A DNA stretch of 64,000 nucleotides, from the NCBI GenBank assembly GCA_017620635.1, contig JAGAUV010000027.1:1-64000 (forward strand). The letters run 5' to 3'. Origin of the DNA: Muribaculaceae bacterium. Its GTDB lineage: Bacteria; Bacteroidota; Bacteroidia; Bacteroidales; Muribaculaceae. A program made the position numbers and the translations under genes. Under the pieces are notes generated by a model, which worked only from the letters and a program-made list of their open reading frames with translations, made no database searches and was not told the origin of the DNA. How positions within the stretch are numbered: the first letter of the stretch is position 1; every line of letters begins with the position of its first letter. Positions 46,125 through 55,665 of the stretch are shown here, in pieces.

Positions 46125-46156
46125 CAAAGTTACAATCGAATTTTATATCATGCAAA
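46125..46156 (-). promoter_or_regulatory. Promoter of tRNA-Glu (and dinB)
   Basis: TTTG (46153-46156), 20-nt spacer and TAACTTTG (46125-46132) on the reverse strand, both exact. Confidence 0.85.
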
Positions 46157-46221
46157 TTTTACCTCGTATTTTAACACCGATTAACAATACCGCCGCCGCT
46201 ACCTTTTTTGACACTTAAAAT

Positions 46222-46252
46222 TTTGGTATTTGTCTAAAAGTCATTATTTTTG
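46222..46252 (+). promoter_or_regulatory. Promoter of mutA-mutB
   Basis: TTTG (46222-46225), 19-nt spacer and TATTTTTG (46245-46252), both exact, 86 bases before mutA. It is divergent from the tRNA-Glu promoter; the region between holds nothing else recognisable. Confidence 0.83.
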
Positions 46253-46337
46253 TGCATTGAAAGCTTATGTAACCGCATAGCCTTAACCTACTATACGCAT
46301 GAAATACTAATATCATATATCGATATATCAATTATTT

Positions 46338-48185
46338 ATGGCAGAAAATAAAGAAAGATTATTCGACCAGTTTCCTGAGACGAGCTATGCTGAATGGCGC
46401 GCAAAAGTAGAAACTGACCTCAAAGGGGCGGATTTCAACAAGAAACTGGTATGGCGAACAAACGAAGGCTTTGACGTACAGCCCGTATACAGAGCCGAAG
46501 ATATCGCAGACTTCAAGACAACAGACTCACTTCCCGGGCAATTCCCCTACGTTCGCGGCACTCGCACCGACAACAACTGGCTCACTCGTCAGGACATCAT
46601 TGCCGACAGCGCTGAAGCTGCAAACGCTACTGCACTCGAAGTGCTCACTAAGGGCGTGACTTCATTAGGCTTCAAAGTTGCAGAAGCCGCCGATGTTGCC
46701 ACCCTGCTCAAAGGCATCGATCTCGCAAACGTTGAGATCAACCTCACATGCTGCCCCGGCAAGGTTACAGATGTAGCCAAGGCTCTCGTAGAGGCCGTCG
46801 AAAATGCCGGTGCCGCAGCCTTCTTCCGCGGTTCGATCGACTACAATCCCCTCCGCCGCCAGCTGCGTCACGGTGTGGAAGGCGTCGATAAAGCCGCTGT
46901 CACAGAAAAGGCTTGCGCCCTTCTCGACATTGTTGCTCCCGTGCCCGGCCTGCGCTGCCTCGCTGTCGACTCCGACATCCTCGCAAACGCCGGTGCTTTC
47001 ATATATCAGGAATCCGGCTATGCTCTCGCATGGGGCGCCGAATGGATGACTCTCCTTACCGAAGCGGGCCGTAGCGCCGACGAAGTAGCCAAGCGCATCA
47101 AGTTCAACATGTGCGTGTCGAGCAATTTCTTCATGGAGATTGCAAAGTTCCGCGCATGCCGCATGCTCTGGGCTCAGATCGTAAAACAGTATGGCGCCGA
47201 CGAAAACGCTGCCAAGATGCTTGTCAACGCAAGCACATCGCGTTTCAACCAGACCATCTACGATGCTCATGTCAACCTTCTCAGAAGCCAGACCGAGACT
47301 TTCTCGGCCTGCGTGGGCGGTGTCGACTCCATCGTGACCACTCCCTTCGACACTCCTTACAAGACACCCGACACATTCTCTGAGCGCATCGCTCGCAACC
47401 AGCAGTTCCTCCTCAAAGAAGAAAGCCACATGGACAAGGTCGTCGACCCTGCAGGCGGCAGCTACTATGTAGAGGAGCTCACTGTCGCTATCGCCGCAGA
47501 AGCATGGAAATTATTCCTCGCCACTGTCGACGAAGGCGGTTTCTTCGAGTGCACAGGCAACGGCAAAGTACAGAAAGCCGTTAACGAAAGCTGCGAGAAG
47601 CGTCACACCGATGTCGCTCGTCGCAAAGAAGTACTTCTGGGCACAAACCAGTACCCCAACATCAACGAGAAAGCAGCCGACAAGATCGAAAACACCGCTT
47701 GCAAATGCCACTGCGGATGCGGTCACGAGGATGGCCCCAACGCGCTCCTCAACAAACGTGCGGCTACCGACTTCGAGGCGCTGCGTCTCGCCACTGAGGC
47801 TGCCGCCAAACGACCCAAAGTATTCATGCTCACAATCGGCAACCTTGCAATGCGTCTGGCTCGCGCACAGTTCTCTACCAACTTCTTCGGTTGCGCAGGC
47901 TATGAGATAATCGACAACCTCGGCTTCAACACCGTAGAAGAAGGTGTCGATGCTGCTCTCGCAAAAGGCGCCGACGTTGTTGTGCTCTGCTCAAGCGACG
48001 ACGAGTACGCCGAGCTCGCTCCGGCGGCATTCAAATACCTCGACGGCCGTGCCGAATTTGTTGTTGCAGGAAACCCGGCTTGCACCGACGACCTGAAGGC
48101 TGCTGGTATAAAGGACTTCGTTCACGTTCGCTGCAACGTGCTCGAGACACTTCGCGATTTCAACAACCGATTACTCAACAAATAA
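46338..48185 (+). CDS. mutA: Methylmalonyl-CoA mutase small subunit
   Basis: 615 residues. It pairs with MutB to interconvert succinyl-CoA and methylmalonyl-CoA. The TIM-barrel part (about 30-430) contains [20 protein letters not shown] and [18 protein letters not shown]. The C-terminal about 130 residues keep the B12-domain fold but lack the DxHxxG cobalamin loop, as usual for this subunit. The linker has an unusual run of Cys and His, CKCHCGCGH (455-463). It starts the mutA-mutB operon, 16 bases before mutB. Confidence 0.93.
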   Translation: MAENKERLFDQFPETSYAEWRAKVETDLKGADFNKKLVWRTNEGFDVQPVYRAEDIADFKTTDSLPGQFPYVRGTRTDNNWLTRQDIIADSAEAANATALEVLTKGVTSLGFKVAEAADVATLLKGIDLANVEINLTCCPGKVTDVAKALVEAVENAGAAAFFRGSIDYNPLRRQLRHGVEGVDKAAVTEKACALLDIVAPVPGLRCLAVDSDILANAGAFIYQESGYALAWGAEWMTLLTEAGRSADEVAKRIKFNMCVSSNFFMEIAKFRACRMLWAQIVKQYGADENAAKMLVNASTSRFNQTIYDAHVNLLRSQTETFSACVGGVDSIVTTPFDTPYKTPDTFSERIARNQQFLLKEESHMDKVVDPAGGSYYVEELTVAIAAEAWKLFLATVDEGGFFECTGNGKVQKAVNESCEKRHTDVARRKEVLLGTNQYPNINEKAADKIENTACKCHCGCGHEDGPNALLNKRAATDFEALRLATEAAAKRPKVFMLTIGNLAMRLARAQFSTNFFGCAGYEIIDNLGFNTVEEGVDAALAKGADVVVLCSSDDEYAELAPAAFKYLDGRAEFVVAGNPACTDDLKAAGIKDFVHVRCNVLETLRDFNNRLLNK

Positions 48186-48201
48186 GTCACAGACCCACAA
48201 T

Positions 48202-50331
48202 ATGAAACCCGATTTTAAAAACATCGATATAACTTCCGGGCTCTGTGGCGCCAAACCTGCTGCCACAGCAACGGAAACCTGGACAACTCCCGAACTCATT
48301 CCGGTTAAGCCCGTATATACCAAAGCCGACCTCGAGGGCCTCGAGCACCTCAACTTCATGAGCGGCATTCCTCCCTATCTCCGCGGACCGTACAGCGCAA
48401 TGTACCCCCTGCGCCCCTGGACTATCCGCCAGTATGCAGGCTTCTCTACAGCTGCCGAGTCGAACGCATTCTATCGCCGCAACCTCGCTTCTGGCCAGAA
48501 AGGCCTTTCTGTAGCATTCGACCTCGCCACACACCGTGGATACGACGCCGACCATGCTCGCGTGGTAGGCGACGTCGGCAAAGCCGGTGTGTCGATTTGC
48601 TCGATCGAAGACATGAAAGTACTCTTCGACGGTATACCCCTCAACAAGATGTCGGTATCTATGACCATGAACGGCGCTGTGCTTCCCGTACTCGCCTTCT
48701 ACATCAACGCCGGTCTTGAGCAGGGTGCGAAACTCGAGGAGATGGCAGGTACCATTCAGAACGATATCCTCAAGGAGTTCATGGTGCGCAACACCTATAT
48801 CTATCCGCCTGAATTTTCGATGCGTATCATCGCCGACATATTCGAGTACACATCGCAGAACATGCCCAAATTCAACTCGATATCGATCTCCGGCTACCAC
48901 ATGCAGGAAGCCGGCGCTACCTGCGACATCGAGCTGGCCTACACCCTCGCCGACGGTCTCGAGTACCTCCGCGCCGGTGTCAACGCTGGCATGGATATCG
49001 ATGCCTTCGCTCCTCGCCTCTCTTTCTTCTGGGCTATCGGCATGAACTACTTCATGGAAGTCGCCAAGATGCGTGCAGCCCGTATGCTCTGGGCAAAGAT
49101 CGTAAAACAGTTCAACCCAAAGAACCCCAAATCACTGGCTCTGCGTACACACTCGCAGACTTCCGGCTGGTCGCTTACCGAGCCGGATCCCTTCAACAAC
49201 GTCGGCCGCACATGTATCGAAGCTATGGGCGCAGCTCTGGGTCACACTCAGAGTCTCCACACCAACGCGCTCGACGAAGCCATCGCTCTCCCCACCGACT
49301 TCTCGGCCCGTATCGCCCGTAACACTCAGATCTACATTCAGGAAGAGACTCAGGTTACACGCGCGATCGACCCCTGGGGCGGTTCCTACTACGTCGAGGC
49401 TCTTACAAATGAGATCGCACACCGCGCATGGGAGCACATCCAGGAAATCGAGAAACTCGGCGGTATGGCTAAAGCCATCGAGACAGGTCTTCCCAAACTG
49501 CGTATCGAAGAAGCTGCCGCTCGCACTCAGGCCCGTATCGACTCAGGTCGTCAGACCATCGTAGGCATCAACAAGTATCGTCTCGACCATGAAGATCCTA
49601 TCGACATCCTCGAGATCGACAACACCGAAGTTCGCCGCGAGCAGATCGAACGTCTCAACGAAGTGAAGGCAAACCGCGACGAAGCTAAGGTAAAAGAAGC
49701 TCTCGCTGCCATCACAGAGTGCGTGCGCACAAAAGAAGGCAACCTCCTCGACCTCGCTGTCAAGGCCGCAGGCCTTCGCGCCACCCTCGGCGAAATATCC
49801 GACGCTTGCGAAGAAGTTGTCGGCCGTTACAAAGCTCAAATCAGAACAATCTCAGGCGTGTACGCAAACGAAACAAAACAGGATCCGGACTTCATCAAGG
49901 CACAGCAGATGTGCGAGGAGTTCGCTAAACGCGAGGGCCGTCAGCCCCGTATCATGATAGCTAAAATGGGTCAGGACGGTCACGACCGTGGCGCAAAAGT
50001 CGTTGCAACAGGTTATGCCGACTGCGGATTCGACGTCGACATGGGTCCCCTCTTCCAGACTCCGGCAGAAGCCGCCCGTCAGGCTGTCGAGAACGACGTT
50101 CACATCCTCGGCGTTTCGTCGCTCGCCGCAGGCCACAAGACACTCATTCCGCAGGTTATCGAAGAGCTCAAGAAGCTCGGTCGTGAGGACATCCTCGTTA
50201 CCGCAGGCGGCGTTATACCCGCTCAGGACTACGACTTCCTCTACAAAGCAGGCGTCGCTGCCATCTTCGGCCCAGGCACTCGCATCCCCCTGTCGGCCAT
50301 AAAGATGCTCGAGATTCTCAACGAAGAATAA
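48202..50331 (+). CDS. mutB: Methylmalonyl-CoA mutase large subunit (B12-dependent)
   Basis: 709 residues. Catalytic barrel with [20 protein letters not shown] and [17 protein letters not shown] near the N terminus, [19 protein letters not shown] late in the barrel, and a C-terminal cobalamin domain with [20 protein letters not shown] (H594 is the base-off ligand). In Bacteroidales it works in the succinate-to-propionate direction. Epimerase and MeaB-type chaperone genes are not in the window. A terminator follows. Confidence 0.97.
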   Translation: MKPDFKNIDITSGLCGAKPAATATETWTTPELIPVKPVYTKADLEGLEHLNFMSGIPPYLRGPYSAMYPLRPWTIRQYAGFSTAAESNAFYRRNLASGQKGLSVAFDLATHRGYDADHARVVGDVGKAGVSICSIEDMKVLFDGIPLNKMSVSMTMNGAVLPVLAFYINAGLEQGAKLEEMAGTIQNDILKEFMVRNTYIYPPEFSMRIIADIFEYTSQNMPKFNSISISGYHMQEAGATCDIELAYTLADGLEYLRAGVNAGMDIDAFAPRLSFFWAIGMNYFMEVAKMRAARMLWAKIVKQFNPKNPKSLALRTHSQTSGWSLTEPDPFNNVGRTCIEAMGAALGHTQSLHTNALDEAIALPTDFSARIARNTQIYIQEETQVTRAIDPWGGSYYVEALTNEIAHRAWEHIQEIEKLGGMAKAIETGLPKLRIEEAAARTQARIDSGRQTIVGINKYRLDHEDPIDILEIDNTEVRREQIERLNEVKANRDEAKVKEALAAITECVRTKEGNLLDLAVKAAGLRATLGEISDACEEVVGRYKAQIRTISGVYANETKQDPDFIKAQQMCEEFAKREGRQPRIMIAKMGQDGHDRGAKVVATGYADCGFDVDMGPLFQTPAEAARQAVENDVHILGVSSLAAGHKTLIPQVIEELKKLGREDILVTAGGVIPAQDYDFLYKAGVAAIFGPGTRIPLSAIKMLEILNEE

Positions 50332-50357
50332 CCGCACACACCATCAATCCCCCCTTC

Positions 50358-50393
50358 ATCGGAGCCAGCCCCTCGGCCGGCTCCGATTTTTTA
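50358..50393 (+). terminator. Terminator of mutA-mutB
   Basis: Stem ATCGGAGCC/GGCTCCGAT (50358-50366, 50379-50387) continued by GCC/GGC with one mismatch, then six T residues. Confidence 0.9.
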
Positions 50394-50489
50394 TCTAAAA
50401 AAGCCTCACAACCATTAAACATATGCTACCAAATAAGACCGACATACAAATATTTGCCACGTTTTACCGCCTTATTAAAAATAATTGCT

Positions 50490-50497
50490 TATATTTG
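50490..50497 (+). promoter_or_regulatory. Candidate -7 box of the T9SS surface-protein gene
   Basis: TATATTTG (50490-50497) is an exact -7 box 68 bases before the gene, but no TTTG lies at the usual -33 distance. Confidence 0.4.
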
Positions 50498-50565
50498 CAG
50501 TCGTAAAACACATCGCAAGTACCATTCCTATAAATAAACTTACCTAAACCAATTAAAACCTGCTT

Positions 50566-52782
50566 ATGACTGATTTTACAAAAGTATTGGCATTGACATG
50601 CCTTGCAGCGGTAGCCATGCCTGTCGGGGCATCTGCCGACACCAAAGCCTATGGCTATCTTTTCGGCTCTAAAGATGGTCGACACGGATTTGTGTCTTTC
50701 GATATCGCAAAACCACAGACACTCACTATCGAAGGAAGCCGCGATTTCGGCAGTTACTACCCTTCTGCCGGCGAATATGTCGACGGCAAAATCTACACCT
50801 ACAGAGTAAGTGAAGCCGACTATTTCGAACTTGAAGCGGACTCGTGGGCTGTATACGACGCCGAAACTTTCAAGCTGATAAGCTCAAAGGATATGTACAG
50901 CATGAACAGAGCAGTCGACATGACATACGACTACACGACAAACACCATGTATGCCCTGATCGAAGACAGACGTACAAGTTCAACTCTGATCGAAACAAGT
51001 CTGTATGCAATCGATCTTGCCACAGGCGACTATACACTTATCGGAAGCCCAGGCGAGCTTAAAGCCATCGACGGCAACAACAAGGTCGCTATCGATGCTC
51101 TGATCACGTTGGCTTGCGACCCCGAAGGACAACTTTACGCCATGTCATCTTACCGCTACCTATACAAAATCGACAAATTTACCGGAAAAGTAGAACAGGC
51201 AGCTCCTCGCCACAACCTTGGCACTGCGTCACAATTCCAGTCAATGACATTTTCATCCGACGGCAAACTATGGTGGGCTCAGGCACATCCGAGCTATGGT
51301 CACTTCTGTGAAATAGATCTTACAACCGGAGTCCCCGGTGGTTTCGTCGATTTCAGAACCGACTACGAAAAGTTGAACAAGCTGGGCGATGACGCACAGG
51401 TTACAGCATTATTCTTCAAAGACAAGAATGTTCGTAGCGACTCGCCTAATGCCGTTACCGAACTCTCAGCTTCTATCAGCGAGAATGATGTAAACACCGT
51501 CATTCTCTCATGGGTCAATCCCACCGAAGATTATAGCGGCAATGATGCCGAACCGACAGCAATAAGAGTATATCGTATCGGCACCACAGAACCTATTGCG
51601 ACTCTGAGCGGAGACGCTACAAGTTATACCGACACATCCGCGCCTAATGGCAACACCACTTACGAAGTAATTGCTGAAAACAATTCGGGTTGCGGCTTCC
51701 CGGCCTTTACTACGATTTTCGCCGGTTACGACCGCCTGAAAGCCGTCAACGATCTTGTTCTGACCATTGATGACCGTACCGCTAATGTAACATGGTCCGC
51801 CCCGACAGCTACTGTCAACGGTGGATATTCCGACTTCAACGCAATAACATACAACGTCTACAGGGCTAATGGCAACACAATTACAAGCCTTGCGACAGGC
51901 ATCGACAAAACAGAATTTACCGAAACAGTCGAAGACGACGGTACATTCTATTACATCATTGAGCCGGTAAGCGGTGGCGCTTTAGGAGTACAGGCCGAGA
52001 CAGAAAGTTTTACACTTACATCGCCCAAAAGCATACCTTACTTTACCGGTTTCGAAGATGACCAGGATGGTCAGCAGTGGATATTTATAAACGCTTCAAC
52101 CAACACAGGATGGAGTATCGGCAAAAAAAGTTACATCTACGACGGAAGTAAGACGGCTATTGGTTCGACCCTGGGCAATACAGCCGATGACTGGCTCATA
52201 TCTCCGCCTCTCGAATTTGAGGCCGGTGAGTATACCGTCGATTTCTATGCCAACGGTGCCTCTTACGACACTCACACATTCAGTGTTTGCTTAGGCAATG
52301 ATCCGAAAGACCCCAAGAGCTTTACAAAGAATTTCTATTCGGTAAACAATGAAAAAATATATGACGAGACCGGAGCTAATGCAAGCGGTTCCGAGTCCAA
52401 AGGATGGGCTCACATAGAGACCGGATTCAAAGTAGACGACAAAGGCATATATCATGTAGGATTCCACAACACAAATCCTACCACTTACGCAAATCTGCGT
52501 ATCGACAATCTATCGGTAAAAAAGAGTGGCCAAAGCGGAATAACTGCTGTAGGGAGCAATAATAAAGTGACATTCACAACTTGCGGCAAAGACATCACAG
52601 TGACTTCTTCTATTGCCATTACAAACATAAGTGTCATTAATATTGCCGGTCTTGCCGTTGAGTCGGTCGATGGAGAAAGCAATACCATTACAGTATCATG
52701 CTCAGACATAGCATCCGGTGTATATGTCGTTACCGTAAGACTTGAAGATGGTTCTTTAGTATACAAAAAAATTGTAATGTAA
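50566..52782 (+). CDS. Surface protein with FN3-like domains, anchor-J-like domain and T9SS sorting tail
   Basis: 738 residues. Signal peptide to about residue 24. The N-terminal half (25-300) looks like a propeller (YGYLFGSKDGRHGFVSFDIA, YAMSSYRYLYKIDKFTG). Two fibronectin type III-like units follow (about 300-480), then a jelly-roll resembling choice-of-anchor J/MAM domains (about 490-650: IPYFTGFEDDQDGQQWIFIN, DDWLISPPLEFEAGEYTVDFY). The C-terminal about 80 residues end in SDIASGVYVVTVRLEDGSLV plus lysines, the T9SS type A sorting pattern. Function unknown; likely exported to the surface and proteolytically trimmed. Confidence 0.8.
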   Translation: MTDFTKVLALTCLAAVAMPVGASADTKAYGYLFGSKDGRHGFVSFDIAKPQTLTIEGSRDFGSYYPSAGEYVDGKIYTYRVSEADYFELEADSWAVYDAETFKLISSKDMYSMNRAVDMTYDYTTNTMYALIEDRRTSSTLIETSLYAIDLATGDYTLIGSPGELKAIDGNNKVAIDALITLACDPEGQLYAMSSYRYLYKIDKFTGKVEQAAPRHNLGTASQFQSMTFSSDGKLWWAQAHPSYGHFCEIDLTTGVPGGFVDFRTDYEKLNKLGDDAQVTALFFKDKNVRSDSPNAVTELSASISENDVNTVILSWVNPTEDYSGNDAEPTAIRVYRIGTTEPIATLSGDATSYTDTSAPNGNTTYEVIAENNSGCGFPAFTTIFAGYDRLKAVNDLVLTIDDRTANVTWSAPTATVNGGYSDFNAITYNVYRANGNTITSLATGIDKTEFTETVEDDGTFYYIIEPVSGGALGVQAETESFTLTSPKSIPYFTGFEDDQDGQQWIFINASTNTGWSIGKKSYIYDGSKTAIGSTLGNTADDWLISPPLEFEAGEYTVDFYANGASYDTHTFSVCLGNDPKDPKSFTKNFYSVNNEKIYDETGANASGSESKGWAHIETGFKVDDKGIYHVGFHNTNPTTYANLRIDNLSVKKSGQSGITAVGSNNKVTFTTCGKDITVTSSIAITNISVINIAGLAVESVDGESNTITVSCSDIASGVYVVTVRLEDGSLVYKKIVM

Positions 52783-52809
52783 CGCTATAAGAGCATAATT
52801 TCCTGAAGA

Positions 52810-52843
52810 GTAGCCTGTCATGTCGACAGGCTACATTTTTTTT
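52810..52843 (+). terminator. Terminator of the T9SS surface-protein gene
   Basis: A 10-bp perfect stem (52810-52819 with 52825-52834) with a 5-nt loop, then eight T residues after one A. Confidence 0.9.
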
Positions 52844-52901
52844 GTAAACAATAAAATCATAATTTATCTTAAAACACGGATAGACCCCATAGAAATTTTA
52901 T

Positions 52902-52909
52902 TACCTTTG
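52902..52909 (+). promoter_or_regulatory. Candidate -7 box of malQ
   Basis: TACCTTTG lies 57 bases upstream of malQ. The position where a -33 TTTG is expected has no match. Confidence 0.4.
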
Positions 52910-52966
52910 TATCTGCATTAGGCACAACCATATGAAAATAATTTATATCATACATAACACAAGCTT

Positions 52967-55639
52967 ATGAAGATCATCTTCAACATAATATACCGCACCA
53001 ACTGGGGAGAATCGGTATATATAACAGGCGCTCCGGCAGCTCTGGGCCAATGGGATAAAAGCCGCGCCGTCAAGCTGAATCTTGATGGCAACGACCACTG
53101 GACCGCTACTGTCGACCTGCCTGCAAGCGATAAAGACTTCGGCTACCGCTACTTCGTCCGCAACGACAACGGAACAATCCGCGACGAATGGGGACACGGC
53201 GACCATTTCACGGCAAACAGCGACGGCACATTCCGCGTCTACGACAGATGGCAGGACCAGCCCTTCGACAAACCGCTGTATTCATCGCTTTTTACCGAGT
53301 GCGTATGCCGCCAGAAGACCACCGACGGCATTGTGACACCGACACGCGCTTTCGTGACCATTTCGGTAAGCGCCCCCATGGTCAACGGCGACATGGTGCT
53401 CGCCATCAGCGGCAACAACGAAGCGCTGGGCAACTGGGACACCAAGCAGGCGATCCGACTTTCGAACTGCTCTTTCCCCATATGGAAAGTCAACATACCG
53501 GCCGAAAGGCTTGATCCTGCGACCGAATACAAATTCCTCGTGCTCGACCGCAAGAGCGGCGCCGTAATAACATGGGAAGGCGGCGAAAACCGACGCATCG
53601 GGGTGTCGCTCAATCCGTCGGACGCAACACTGCTTTCCGGCATGCGCTTCATCAACACTCTCAAGCCGTGGCGTGGTGCCGGCACGGCAATACCGGTGTT
53701 CTCGCTCCGGAGCAAGGGCGATATGGGCGTCGGCGACTTCTACGACCTGTTCGGCATCATCGACTGGGCCGCAAACACACATCAGAGCATACTCCAGCTG
53801 CTGCCTATCAACGACACCACCATGACAGGCACATGGACCGACTCATATCCCTACAACGCCAACTCCACATTTGCCCTCCATCCCATGTTCCTGAGGGTAA
53901 CAGAGCTGGGCGAGATAGCCGATGCCAAGCGGTGCGAGTACTACAGAAATGCCGCCGCAGAGCTCAACGCCCTGCCTACTGTCGACTACGAGCGTGCAAA
54001 TCAGCTCAAGGCCGAATATATCGACGAGATATTCGCTCAGGAAGGCGCCAAGACACTTGAATCGGATGATTACAAGGCATTCGTCGAGCACAACTCACGC
54101 TGGCTGAGGCAGTACGCCGCATTCTGCGCCTTACGCGACCGATTCGGCACACCCGACTTCACTCAATGGGGCGAATACGCAAAATATTCCGACGAGGTGC
54201 TTAAAAAAGTGCTTGCCGAGGATGCCGCGAAAATCGACCGGGCATGTTACGTGCAGTACCACCTCGACCGCCAGATGCGCCGCGTACACGAATACGCAGC
54301 GTCAAAGGGTGTAGCTCTCAAAGGCGACGTGCCCATCGGCGTATCGCGAACAAGCGCCGACGCATGGACCGACACCCGTCTGTTCAACATGGACTGCCAG
54401 ACCGGCGCTCCACCCGACGATTTCTCCGTGATGGGACAGAACTGGGGCTTCCCGACCTACAACTGGGAAGAGATGAACAAGGACGGCTTCGCCTGGTGGA
54501 AAGACCGTTTCCGCAAGATGGCCGAGTACTTCGACGCATACCGCATCGACCACGTGCTGGGCTTCTTCAGGATATGGCAGATACCCATGGACGCCATCCA
54601 CGGCCTGCTCGGATACTTCTACCCTGCACTCCCCTTCTCGGCAGAAGAGATGCGCAACAGCTACGACTTCTGGATCAATCCCGAAGTACACACCAAGCCC
54701 TACATCATGGACTATTTCCTGTCGGACTTCTTCGGACCATACACCTCGGAAGTAGCAGAAAAATATCTCGACAAAGGCAAGGACGGCCGCTACACCTTCA
54801 AGGCCGACTTCGACACACAACGCAAGATAGCCGACTATTTTGCCGCGCTGCCTAAGGACGAAAAGAACACACGCATCTGCAACGGCCTCCTCGGCCTCGC
54901 CGACGAAGTGCTCTTCATCGAGGAGTCAAACAACAAAGGCAAATATCATCCGCGCATTTCGGCACAGTTTACCTACGTCTACCGCTCGCTCAACGACTAT
55001 GAGCGCTGGTGCTTCAACCGACTCTACAACGACTTCTTCTACCGCCGTCACAACGACTTCTGGTATGGCAAGGCGATGTGGAAACTGCCACCGCTCATCG
55101 AGGCCACCGATATGCTCTGCTGCGCCGAGGACCTCGGCATGATACCTGCCTGCGTTCCGGCAGTGATGGAGCAGCTCGAAATACTGTCGCTCGAAATCCA
55201 GCGCATGCCCAAGGATCCTAACGAGAAATTCGCCGACACACGCCGCTATCCCTACTACTCGGTGTGCACCACCTCGACCCACGACATGGGCGGCATACGC
55301 CAGTGGTGGGAGGAAGACCGCGACGCGACACAGCGCTTCTTCAACGAAGTGCTCCACGAATCAGGCGCCGCTCCTCTCTACGCCGAACCCTGGATATGCG
55401 ACCGCATTGTCGAGCAGCACCTCCAGTCGCCGTCGATGCTGTGTATCCTGCCTCTTCAGGACTGGCTGTCGACCGACGGCACAATACGCCGTCAGGACCC
55501 TCGCGAGGAGCAGATCAACGTGCCTTCGATAGCGCGCCACTACTGGCGCTACCGCATGCACCTTACCATCGAGGAGCTGCTCGCAAATACCGATTTCAAC
55601 TCTTACATAAAGGACAAGATCGACCGCACAGGCCGCTGA
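52967..55639 (+). CDS. malQ: 4-alpha-glucanotransferase with two CBM20-like modules
   Basis: 890 residues. Residues about 1-250 are two starch-binding CBM20-like units (GAPAALGQWDKSRAVKLNLD and NNEALGNWDTKQAIRLS). The GH77 catalytic part (about 260-890) has IPVFSLRSKGDMGVGDFYDL, RIDHVLGFFRIWQIP with the nucleophile region, and WCCAEDLGMIPACVPAVME-like acid/base surroundings. It transfers maltodextrin units in maltose/starch metabolism, probably in the cytoplasm since no signal is seen. tamB starts 26 bases after it. Confidence 0.92.
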   Translation: MKIIFNIIYRTNWGESVYITGAPAALGQWDKSRAVKLNLDGNDHWTATVDLPASDKDFGYRYFVRNDNGTIRDEWGHGDHFTANSDGTFRVYDRWQDQPFDKPLYSSLFTECVCRQKTTDGIVTPTRAFVTISVSAPMVNGDMVLAISGNNEALGNWDTKQAIRLSNCSFPIWKVNIPAERLDPATEYKFLVLDRKSGAVITWEGGENRRIGVSLNPSDATLLSGMRFINTLKPWRGAGTAIPVFSLRSKGDMGVGDFYDLFGIIDWAANTHQSILQLLPINDTTMTGTWTDSYPYNANSTFALHPMFLRVTELGEIADAKRCEYYRNAAAELNALPTVDYERANQLKAEYIDEIFAQEGAKTLESDDYKAFVEHNSRWLRQYAAFCALRDRFGTPDFTQWGEYAKYSDEVLKKVLAEDAAKIDRACYVQYHLDRQMRRVHEYAASKGVALKGDVPIGVSRTSADAWTDTRLFNMDCQTGAPPDDFSVMGQNWGFPTYNWEEMNKDGFAWWKDRFRKMAEYFDAYRIDHVLGFFRIWQIPMDAIHGLLGYFYPALPFSAEEMRNSYDFWINPEVHTKPYIMDYFLSDFFGPYTSEVAEKYLDKGKDGRYTFKADFDTQRKIADYFAALPKDEKNTRICNGLLGLADEVLFIEESNNKGKYHPRISAQFTYVYRSLNDYERWCFNRLYNDFFYRRHNDFWYGKAMWKLPPLIEATDMLCCAEDLGMIPACVPAVMEQLEILSLEIQRMPKDPNEKFADTRRYPYYSVCTTSTHDMGGIRQWWEEDRDATQRFFNEVLHESGAAPLYAEPWICDRIVEQHLQSPSMLCILPLQDWLSTDGTIRRQDPREEQINVPSIARHYWRYRMHLTIEELLANTDFNSYIKDKIDRTGR

Positions 55640-55665
55640 CCTATCGTAAGACTCAAGTTTAAAGA

